A DNA stretch of 64,000 bases from Pollenia angustigena (taxonomy: Eukaryota; Arthropoda; Insecta; Diptera; Polleniidae): assembly GCA_930367215.1 (NCBI GenBank), contig OV884059.1, forward strand, positions 16,578,945 to 16,642,944. The letters are read 5' to 3'. The notes beneath the pieces were generated by a model. It saw nothing but the letters and a program-made list of their open reading frames with translations. It had not been told where the DNA came from and ran no database searches. Positions within the stretch are counted from its first letter, which is position 1, and each line of letters starts with the position of its first letter. This document shows, in pieces, positions 11,601-23,600 of this stretch. The position numbers were made by a program, and so were the translations under genes.

Positions 11601-14600
11601 CACGAGCTCTATGTTTGAATTTGTCCTTCAAGTTGTGCTGAAAAGGTCAACAAGAATAAGAAAGACAATAAATGAAAAAACAAAAAAAAAAAAAAAAAAA
11701 AATATGTACTTTGAACTTCAAGAAGAATTCTTGACAAAAGTACGAAAAAACAGAAGTAAAGGAATAACATGTTAAAATAAATTAAAATAGATAATCATTC
11801 AAAGCAAATTTCGATCTACCAAAGGTTGAATACAATTTGGTTTAAGGATTGATGTTTGACTAATGACGTCAGCAGTCGTCGATGGCTGCGAGTGTTAAAC
11901 GGCAAGCCCTCTGAGGAGATTGAGTGGTTGCAATCGAAACATGTCAGGGTAACCTGTCCGTAAACACCTGGGTTCGAGCCCAGATTGAGTCAAGAATGAA
12001 AAATTATCAGTAAATTTTAATTGATTTTCATGTTGTAAAATTCCTTTCTTCATAAAAATAATTTAATGAAAATTAAATTTAATGAACTTAAGCCTAATTA
12101 AAAATATTAAAAATTTGGATTAAAAACCATAAATAGTTCAATAAAATAAACCACAATACTAATAATTCCTTAAAAAAATGTTTAATTGTTAATTAAAAAA
12201 TGTAAGATTTAATAATTTCGTACATCTAATGTTACATGTATGCCATTAAATTTATGAAAGCAAAAATTTTTTTTATAAAAGCAACATATTTCAATAATTG
12301 CCTTCATAAATTTAAATTTTCATTGTGACAATAAAAATGTCATTATACTAATGAAACAAAAACTTTCAATCCACTTTCAATCAACGTTGTTATTTTTATT
12401 ATTGACAATTTAATCTCATATTTACGCTCTTAATTGAGTAAAAAACATAGTTTTTTTTTTATCAAAAAACTAAACTGCCCCAGTAGACTAGCTGGTAGTG
12501 AGCTAGTCTATCAGCACCGAGGTTGCGTGATCGAATCCCGCCAGAGACAGAAAAAAAATAAAATAAAGTAAAATAAAATAAGAAAAAATAAAAAATAAAA
12601 AAATTAAAAAAAAAATTGTTTTTACTTTATTGAAAGTATTCATCCAATGAATAATATTCATAGATCTAATGTCATGTTTCATTGATCCAACGAAGCGCTG
12701 CATAGGTTCCTTTTTAATGCAATTTTTCATGGGATTAATGTCAAAATTCATTGGTATTGCGAAGAAAATTCTTTCAGTGTACCGCAGAATTATTTCTCAA
12801 ACTAACTGCCTAGTGAGGCCAAGACCATTCATTAAAACAAGTTTTGTTTACATATTATAACGGGACATAATTTGCATTTTTGACAATTTTGCAATAAATT
12901 TGAAAATGAAATAAGTCCCCAAAATATTTTTAGGGACTTATTTCATTTCAGATAAAAATTAAATTAGTCCCCAAAAAAATGAAATAAATCCCCAAAAAAC
13001 GTTGTTTTTGACTTTCATATATTTTTTTGGGGAGTTATTTCATTTCCGTTTTGGGGAATTATTTCGTAGGGGGTTATTTCATGCCGCCTTTATTTTTTCA
13101 TGTTGTATCTTTCCAAAAGTGTAAATGTAATAATTTCCCGAAATTTTATTTTGTTTTAAATAAATACATTAAAAAAAGTACAATTGTTCAGATTTATTAA
13201 CAAAAAGTTCGGGTTCGGCCAAACTTGTCAAAATTTACCGAAGTTCGGGTTCGGTCTCAAAAAGTGCGTTCGGTCTTACGTTACTATCGGCGCTGCGAAA
13301 TATGGCCCCAAAAAAATAAATGAAAATTGACCCCAAATTTGGGATTTTTTTTCATAATGCAATATGGCCCCATTTTTTAAATGAAAAATTACCCCAAAAA
13401 AATTAAAAATAATCCTAAAAATAAAAAAATGAAGTATGACCCTAAATTTGGGGTTATTCTTCATTATGATAAATCACCTCAAAATTTATAATGAATTTGA
13501 ACCCCAAAAAAGAACACAAAGAAAGTTACATTAAACATTTTCGGTGGAGTTCATATGCCCGAAACTAAAAATCACAAATTTAGAATACCGATTTCAAAAT
13601 CCGGATAATTATACAGTTTTGGATTTAAAAATCGTACGATTGATAGCTGGGCTTTCGGCCATGCGAAAGGATTTATTTCTCTATGGTATAACGAACACTG
13701 GCTTTGCTTACTAAAGCTTCACGTTATAGACGGCCTGGGCCTGGCGCAAGGATTTTCTCTTCTATGGTATAACGAATTCTGGCTTCGCTAACTAAAGCTT
13801 CTCTATATAGCCGGCCTTGGGCCGGGTGAAAGGATTTTCTTTTCTTTGGTATAACGAACGCTGGCTTCGCTCACTAAAGCTTCACTACATAGCAGGCCTT
13901 CGGCCGGGCGCAAGGATTTTCTTTTCTATGGTATAACGAACTCTGGCTTCGCTCAGTAAAGCTTCTCTTAATAGCCAGCCTTCGGCCGGGCTCAATGATT
14001 TTTTCCTCTATGGTATAACAAACACCGGCTTCGCTAACTAAAGCATCTCTACATAACCGGCAAGGATTTTCTCTACTTTGGTATAAGAATTCGGGGTTTT
14101 TATACTATCCCCAGAAACTTTTACATAGAATTTTATAAAATTTGTGTAAAAATGTTTGGGGTGATTTTGCATTTCTTCAAATTTGCATTTTTTATTAGTA
14201 GACGAAAAATAGCCCCAAAGTAAAAATTGTGATTTTATTTGGGGCCATTTTTCATTCCTTGATATTGGGGTAATTTTTCATTTCACTTAAAATGCAAAAA
14301 CACCCTAACGAAAATATGAAAAATTGCGTGTTGTTGTGTCTCATATAAAATTTTGGGGCCGTTTTTCATTTTACTTTTGGGGCCATATTTCCTGGGGTCA
14401 TTTTGCGCACTGCCTTACTATCAAGTTACGCTTGTATTAATCGAGTATTTTTTAAAATGAATGCAACCAAAATTCGCAACAGAATTCAGTATGATTAATT
14501 AGAAGTTCTTCTAAGAATAAATACACAATTTAAAAATAATTCAGTTTGCCGTGATAAATTTTTTCTATCTTGACATGTATATGTATAAGTGTTGTACTCA

Positions 14601-17600
14601 AAGTACAAATACAATTAGTTTTAATAACATTACACAATATATGGGCGGCATGAAATAACCCCCTAAAACATAACCCCTTAAAAAAATAATGAAAAAAACA
14701 CCAAAAGTTTGTACAGAGAACAACAAAAACGATTTTTAGGGGGTGATTTCATTTTGTTTAAGGTGTTGTTTAATTTTTTTTTAATTGGGGGATTATTTCA
14801 CATAAAATTGTCCCCCAAAAAAATTATTATGAAATAAAGCCCCAAAATACTTTTTGGGGGGTTATTTAATTTTCTAATTTTTAATGAAAACGTTTTTGGG
14901 CGCAAGGATTTTCTCCTTTTTGGTATACAGAACACCGGCTTCGCTAAGTAAAGCTGCCCACAAAAAATTATCCCCAAGGAATTATTTCATTTATGTTTAG
15001 GGCGTTATTTCATTTCGTTAGGGGCTTATTGCATTTTGAAAATTGGGGGGTTTTTTCATTATTTTTTTTTGAGGGGTTGTATTTTGGGGGTTATTTCATG
15101 CCGCCCAATATATGTATGCATTTTTTTTTCTTTGGCATAATATAATTTTATTTTTAAGTATCTTTGGGAATTTTGTAAATAAGAAAATATCTAATTTCAG
15201 AATTTTCGGAGATAAAAAATCGCTAATTGGGGATAAAGTGTAAAAGAAAACTGGGAACCCTGATAACGACTTATTTGCAATAAGTTTCACCTTTATTTCC
15301 TATGATAGTATAGACATGTTAGAGTTTTTTTCGGGAACGGAGCGATTCTCCCAAAATTTTTCATACAAGTCTTATACGGTAAAGCTTATTTGTAGGAGTT
15401 TCGCGATAATTCAATTTTATGTTAAATTTTTTAGTAAATTTTGGGAGAGAGGTTTTATATTAAGGATAAAAAAAAAAAATATTTTTCAAGTAAATTAAGG
15501 GCTTTGAAATATTACGGGAAACTTCTGAAACTTTAGTTGCTAATGTGCATTTATGGATTTGTGATAATTTTTATAAATGTCTTGCAAACACCCTATTTAA
15601 TATTAGTTTTAACCCTTTTTTTAAACTGTATAAATAACTAAAGCTCTAAATCAATGGTGGGCGCTCCATAGCTTAATTGTGCTTAGAGATTTCACACGTA
15701 TTCTTAGCCTCTTTAATTTAGTTTTTGATGAGACACATTTTCTTATATTTTTTGTATTTTTTTTCAAGAGAATTTACCCACCAAACACACGTGTTTCATT
15801 TCAAATAAATGATGTTATGCGAAAAATAATTTACTGTCCTTTTTTTACTATTACTTTTTTCTGTGAACAGTCAATCTCTACAATTTAAACTATTAAAAAA
15901 TGTTTTATATTACTTTAAATGCGTAAAATATAAAATAAGGAAATATAATGCACCATTTTGTTCAAATGCTTGGCTTTGTGTTTGGTGGGTACTTCTGCCA
16001 TCTCACTAATACTAATAAGCATCAATACAAGCACTGTTTTAGTTGTGCCCACTTCTGCTCTAAATATTTAAAGACAGCATATAAATATATATCATAATAG
16101 GTATTAACTCCTACAATCTATTCTCTTTTAGTCTTGAGAAATATTTTAAATTCATATACATATACATACATAATTTAGTAAAGCATACCTAAGGATTAAA
16201 GGAATTTTTGTTCAACCATTGCATATTTATAGGAGTGTGAATTTTATGACGCTGCTAAGAATTTTAATAAAAGGAAATAAATAAAACTAAGCCTAAAAAA
16301 AAAACACGCAATTGTCAGGCAAAAAAAAAAAAAAAATAAATACAGTTTGTTTGACAGGGATGGAAGTTATGGTACAATTGTATTTTCTTTGGGAACTGGG
16401 ACTTTTTCAGAGGTACACGTAGTGCGGAAATTGTCTGATTGCCATTCACTTCAGAGCGACCAGAAATGATTCCTCTGCTGACTGCCCAAGCAGCTCACTG
16501 CTTTCATTCATAGGCCAAATATTTCCCGGGCAGTGGCTTTTGTGGCTTCCGCTAAAGGCGAACAACCGTCATGACGCCACAGGCAAGTAGGTAAACGATT
16601 TTTAAATGTTTTCTGAAGTATTTCTGCAACGTTGGATTGGTCACACAAATTGCAGTCCTATTACCAATTTAGGAAATGAGAGGAAAGAGAATCAATGCTA
16701 ACGAATCACTCTGGCGCCCTGTGCTCCAGTGGGAGTTAGAGTAGCATATACATGTGTATTTTCTTCGGTACACTTAAGATTTTTTTTTGATCTTGGTCCT
16801 ACCCAACCGTTACTCATTAAATGAAATATTTAATTTATTCATTTTATTTATCCATTCCACAACATTATTGTTTTTGTACTTATATATATCATATTGTAAA
16901 AAAACAAGAAGTCGGTCAAGCCCCACCATATCACCACCACCCCTACACCATAGTATTTAAAAACACATCATGCTTATGTGCCCATATAAATATGGATTTA
17001 TCTATATTTATTAACTTCATGAAAATACACGCAGAGAAAAAACATGATTACTGAGTGGTCACTACGACCATTTTTATTCACATTTGCCTTATATGTTTAC
17101 CCTAATAATTTTATTATAGTCCTAATATAATTTGAAAAAATATTTTTTGTCCTTAACATTTTTAAAATCACTATAATCATATTAAATGGTGTTTTACACC
17201 GTAAAAGTTACTCTGATCTAGCTAACCATATTAAATTATGTGAAATGTTTGCTACTATAATAAATATATTTTCAACTATACATTTAAAATCATAATACTA
17301 GTTGCACACAAAAGGTATGTTTAATACCATAATTTTTGTTTGCTTTAAAATACATTATCTAAATGAACAAACATTTATTGTTAGAACCAACAGTGTGTGT
17401 TTATAAAGAAACAAAATTTCTTCCGTCCGCGAGCATCAGTTAATCGGCAAACATGGATGATTACAAAATAATTAAGAAGCTTTTCGGGAGAAAAAGGCCA
17501 TGCTGCGATGCAAAACTTACAAAATAAATTAGTTTATTGAAACAGGTAAGTTATTAATATAAAATTATAATCAAGTATAAATATGCAATAACGTTGCCTT

Positions 17601-20600
17601 TCTAACAGCCAAGAAAACCTACAACATTATAGCCGTCTTGGAAATTATTTCAATTGCTGTTCCAGAGTGTATTAAAATAGTGGATTTTTTAATAGAAAAA
17701 AAGTAAGTTTGTCTTTACTTTATTTTTACAAGTGCTAAATTGATGTATTTAATGTTATTTTTTAATATATATATATATTTTATATGTATTTGAATTATAT
17801 ATGTGTTTTTAATAAAAAATATATTCTTGATATTGAACATTTTATTGGTTTTATTGTAACAACCATATAACATGTTAAAAAAGACATGTTTCATGGTGTT
17901 AGGAAATATAGAAACATGGTTTGAATAATCGTTTGCGTTTTTCTTCTGAACATAATAATATGTTTGAGACAATAATTAGCTATTACATTATTCTGAACAT
18001 ATATTGTTACTTAAGACGTGTTTGACACAATCATAACCACAAACATTAATGATAGTTTGCGATTCTGATTGTATCAACCATGTTTTTTCTTTGCATGTAG
18101 GTTTAAAAGTTTGTGAGAGGCAGAATTTGCCCCCTATCTCCCCTTGTGGTCCTATTTTTAAAAAACTCTATAGCTTATGTGTCACTATAGATATGGATCT
18201 ATCTATGTTTTTAATTAAATTAAATTAAAATCGGTTTAAGAGGCAGACATTGCCCCTATCTCCCCTCGTGGTCCTATTTTTTAAAAAATGCATACCATTT
18301 GTGTCCATATAGATATGGTTCTATTTATTTTTCAAATTTCATTAAAATCAGTTTGATAGTTTCTCAGAGGAAGAAATTTCTCCCTATCTTCCCTCGTGGT
18401 CCTACTATTCGGTCCATAGGCTTGGTCCTTGTGCCAATAAGAACCTATGTCCCAAATTTTATTTATTTTTATATTTTATTTTCTTCAATTACATAACCGA
18501 GCCCTTAGGGCCTTTAATGGTTAATAAAAGCTACTAATTATCAAATTATCTCCAAAATTGCGACCTGTACTTTGCGCACAAGGTTACATGGACCGCCAAC
18601 CAGCCATCAGGACATCGTTAGTTCGACTCAGAAAGTGATTTTGAGTCGAGCGGTATACTTTTAGGTGGGTCTAGGATCAATATTTTAAGGCGTTTCACAC
18701 ATCAGCACAAATATATAATACCCTCTCCACTATTGTGGTGTGGGTATAAAAATAAAAAGTACAAAAAGATTTAATGCGTGTATAGCATTATTGTTTTAAT
18801 AATAAGTTTTGTTTTTTTTTTTTGTGAATACTTTTCAGATGAAGTGTATTTAAAATGTTAGTTATTGTTTACAAATAAAACACAGATGTTTTTTGTTTTG
18901 AAGTGCCATTGGTTTGCGTGAACAAAAACAAAACGTTTTCAAAAATATTAGTTTCAGTTCTTTGATGTAAAGAACAGGTACACATGTAACTACAACAAAG
19001 AAGTTGGCGTATATTTATATAAGTAACAATACTGTCACTTATGTTCGACATCGTTGTGGGAACAAATATTTGGACAGCGCTGTTTGAACAAAAATAAAAG
19101 ATCGACAACAGCAGCAGTGCACACGAACCGAATCCATTTGTGCACACGACATTGTTTGTTGTTTGAACATAACGAATGCTAGTGAGAAAAAGTTAGTATT
19201 ACAGGGTTTCTTGATATAGCACCAATCGTTGTGATAAAACTAAAAAGATAGTACATAGTTGTAAGTTTTCATGATGAATAAAGAGTTATGTTTCCGGATA
19301 TTTCTAAATATGTGCAAAAATAAAAAAACTATCTGTGTATTCCACATTCATCAGCAATCGTTTTAACTGCGTCCTTTTGAAATCCAACAAAATATAAAGC
19401 ACAAAAAACAAAACTAAAATATGGAACGCCTTAAAGTACATTTTGGCGCCCTATGCTCCAGTGGGAGTTAAAGGAACATATATATATTAAAGTACATTTT
19501 GTGTAAAAGTTGATACAAAGTTCGAAAAACCAATTTTCATCCCTAATGTGGGATATTAAATTCAATAATATACTCGGAACACAACTGAGACGAACGAAGA
19601 ATTTCGCCCCTACAGACGAATTTTCAGTAAAGATTCCAATAATAATAAGGAAAAAGGAAAAAAGCTGAAAAAATTGAGAAAGTTGCTTGCTTTTTGTGCA
19701 AAGGAAGAGAAAAGTTGTGTGACCATATTAAAAATAATGTACTTAAAACATAACATTAACAAAAACCCAACTAAAACCAATTTTTATAGTAAACTATTTT
19801 GTTTATTTATTTTAAATGCTATAAAATAAATTAAAAAAAAAAAAACAAATTTAAAAGTAACTTTATTGACGAAAACACTTGAAAACTAAAACCAAACATG
19901 GTTACCTGTGGGTTAATTCTGTAACTTTTTAACGATACAAATTTGTCTTTAAGTAGAAAATTTTGACTTAAAAATACTTAAAATTTACTACTTACAAAAA
20001 GTTACAGAATTACCCCACTGGTACTGATTTGGTCATCGTTCGCCGACGTAAGAAATAGAAATATATCTATTGATTTGACATTTCTGCGATCAAAAATTAT
20101 GCTTTTATTAACAAAAAAACTAAGTGAATTTATTTGATAAATGCAAAACGACGTAATTACACATTTTTTTCTAACAAAATATAATGAAATGGTTTTCTTT
20201 GAAAATTGTCAGAAGAATTCCAGGGACGACTTATTAAACAGGGTTTAAATACTGCAGTCAAAACCAAAAACTGTCCAACAAAAAATGAAAATTTTTGTAC
20301 AACTTTTCGCTTTTTGAGTTGGTTTGACAGCGACTGTTTACAATTAATGAAATAGAAGTAAAAGCAAAATTTTTTTTTGCCCAATGACAAATGAAGAAGT
20401 GGATGAAATGGCAGTTTTATTACTTTGACAGCAGTTTTTTAAACGCTGCTTATCAGTTAACAAAGTTTTTTGCTTCTAATTGGAAAATTATATTTTTTTT
20501 TTAGTTACGCCTTTTTGCATATTAGCTAACGATATATGTATGCATGCATTTACATTTTAACGGTCTCTAATAAACGTATTGAAGTGGTATTGTTGCAACG

Positions 20601-23600
20601 GCATGATAAAATCAATATTACCCTCCTTATTTTTGTGGCGGTAAGAAAAATCTTGGAGAAAACACAACTCATGCTCCGTTTATATCAGATTTGAACAATG
20701 GAATTTGAATTCATTTGACAATATCAAAGAAATATTAAAAGAAAAGCGAAATTATACGTGTTTGTAAAGCAAGTGCAGCCCGTTTTTATTTAAAAGTTTT
20801 CAAAAATCATATTTCGAAATATTTTGTAAAAGAGAGTTTAATTTTTAAAAAACGATCAATAATTTTCCCATTTCAAACTTTATCAAAATAAAATTTTTCT
20901 CTTTTGCTTTTTTTTTAATATGTATAACAGCCTGTTCATCGATTTCGAACGTTAACGTTCGCATAGAAAATTAAATTTAAAGCAAAAACTAATTTTAGAA
21001 TTTTGTTTTTGTTTTAAATATAATTTTCTATGCGAACTTTAATGTTCGAAATCGTTAAACAGGCAGTCCTTGAAAATTAGAGTTGGAAAAAATTTCTCTC
21101 ATAAAATGAGAAAAGAACGGAAACACCAGGGCTGCCAGGTAAAGATATAAAACATAAGTCCCCAATAATTTCCAAATTAAAAAATAAAACCTTAAAAATA
21201 ATTTGTTTGGTGTTTTTTTTCTGACCAAATTAAATTTTTTTTTTAAATAATAGGAAATCCCCAAATAAAAATGTTTAGAAAAAAAAATTAATTTATTTTG
21301 TTTGTAGCGACTGGTTTCGGCATGTCTTTTAAATTCTTTTTACGCGATTTCAGTGAGGAATTACAAGCAGAACAATGTGTTGTTTTTGAAAACGAATGAG
21401 CCAATTTGTAAGCATTTGGAGCTTATTCAATCGGTTTTAGCCATTTTTAAAATCAACAAAAAAAATATATAAAATATCCGTCGATGCATTCTTTTTACCA
21501 AACTTTATTATATTGTCTTTTATACTTATTTATTTATAAAAATTGTCTTTAAAGAATCAAAAATTGTATGAGTTGTCATGGGTTTTAGATACTTTTTTTA
21601 AAAAACTCACTCAAGAATAATAACATAAGTTTGTTAAGTACCTTTTTTAGGACCTTTTACACCGTATTCATTGTTGCTAAGAGTAAGACCAGATTTAGAC
21701 CGTGATTTAAAAATCATGTTTTTTTTTTAATTCCTTTGAAAAGTTTTTTTCCCATGATTTTTGCCCGTTATCGGTCATTCTTCTTTACTTGCCTATTTGT
21801 AAATACAAACAATTTAAATGCGCCCCGTGTTTTGTATTGTAAAGAGATGTTGCCAAATTGAAATAAAAAATAAAATGAAGCAACATAACAAAAATACGAA
21901 AATATAAAAAAGACAAGAGAAATGTTCTGATTTTTTCTCTACACCGTTCGCCAACAAACACCAAAAATTATGTCTTAAAAATCATGGAAAAATCATGGTG
22001 TGAATCAAGGCGAATTGACTAGAAGGTATGGTAAACTCCACAACATAACTGCTTCTGTGGTCGGGTTGTCAAAAATATTGTTTACATAAAAAATTAGTTT
22101 GTATACAAACTTTGACAATTCGACCAGCGAAAAAAAAACATCATATGTTGACATGACCCCACCTTCTAGTCAATTCGCCTTGGTGTGAATCTAGTGTAAG
22201 ATAAAAGTTTTGCTACTTTTATTTTTGATTTTTTTTGATAGATATGAAACAAAGAAAAATATGCGTTAATAAAAAATAGGGGAAATTTATTAAAAATGTG
22301 TAAAATACCCAAAAATCCTCGAATATTTTTTAAATCCCCAATCCAAATGTCTTTCTCTGTCACTTTTGCTCGCATTAAATCCCCAAGTCCGAGTGATCTC
22401 AAACTAGAGTAAAGAAACAGACCCATACAAGAAATATTCAAAGATAATTACGAAATATTTAATATTTTAAAATGTTTTGTTAATGGAATTTTATTAAAAT
22501 CATTTGTTTTTGTTTAAATTTTATTTAATGTAATTTAACTTGGCATTCATAATTAATCACTTTACAGTAAATTTTTTAAAATTTATCCTATTTCAAGGCT
22601 TTTTTAATTTGTGACTTTCTATCTAAAATACGAACATACCAGAGCTGTGAAAAACGGCAATCAATTTGGATTGCAATCAAAATGATTTCAATCAAACTGA
22701 TTTCATTCATTGATTTCAATCTTTGTGATTGCAATCGTTTTTAAATCATTCTTTTTAGAAGTCGTTGAATGCAATCAATTCAATTGTAATCAAATTTTAA
22801 TTAAAGTCATGCGGTTTCAATCAATTCCTTTTGCAATCACAACTAAAGTCAAAGTACCACGAAGTTCAATACACTTGAAATCTAGTGGTTTTAAGCAAAA
22901 AGTGCTACTAATGCAATTCAAAATTCTCAGAGACAGCTTTATTTCTAGAAGAAAGAGTTTCATTTGAAGAGAACGAAGATTTTCATTGTTTTTCTTTATT
23001 ATTGGCCACTTTCTTTTGTAAACATTTTCATTCTGATTTTAATTTTGATTGCAATTACGGGATTTAATTGCAATTAAAGTATTGCAATCAAATTTCAAAA
23101 TCTGACTACCGAGAAATTAGGAAATTGCAATTAAATCGATTGCAATCGTTTACAGCTCTAGTACATACATAGTATTCGTTGATTCTATTCCAAGAATATG
23201 AACAACAATGTTATAAACTAACATACATATAAAGTTAGTTATTACCAGGAAAACCGTAAATATGCAATTGCGTGATTTTCCTTGTGCGAACAATGAAGAC
23301 AGAAACAATGTATTTATCCGTTTTAGGGCTTATTATAAATTTTAGCAGCATTTAGTAAAAATGGCATTTTTTTAATTGTATCAAATTCTAGTTAACAAAT
23401 GGCTTGGTGATTTAAATATCTCCCTGTGTTGCTTTAATTTCGCCATCTACATATAATTTTCACTCTACAATTGTAAGCCAAATCTGTCAAATTTTATACA
23501 ATACAAGCAGTTATAATGGGTGATTTTTTAAGAGCTATAGGAAAGTTTAAAAAAAAAACACATAAAATTCAGAAAAATGCATGAAATCTTTATTTGAATC

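Larger units (their letters stand above)
11236..12779. mobile_element. TA-TSD element with CACTGAAAGAA ends
   Basis: TA|CACTGAAAGAAAAATGCTTCG at the left and CGAAGAAAATTCTTTCAGTG|TA at the right. TA duplication fits Tc1/mariner-type insertion. AATGAAAATTTTCATT-like words fill the arms. Encloses SINE-like insertions at about 11900-12172 and 12474-12610. No transposase seen. Confidence 0.7.
16903..18750 (+). repeat. Dispersed repeat family A, copy interrupted by element J
   Basis: AAGTCGGTCAAGCCCCACCATAT at the left and CTCCACTATTGTGGTGTGGG at the right match the intact copy at 43413-44136. The middle is split at 17028-18097. Imperfect internal repeats (about 100-120 bp) carry CCCCTATCTCCCCTCGTGG words. 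Confidence 0.7.

Noticed and set aside
12474..12552. Functional tRNA gene
   Set aside because: Has a B-box-like segment but no complete acceptor stem or anticodon arm, and it has an A-rich tail as in SINEs.
13670..14090. CRISPR-like array
   Set aside because: Repeat units are contiguous 82-bp tandem copies without unique spacers, in eukaryotic DNA within a transposon.
16710..16740. TGGCGCCC as a retroviral-type tRNA primer-binding site (also near 19444)
   Set aside because: Only eight bases match, there are no flanking LTRs, and no gag/pol sequence is nearby.
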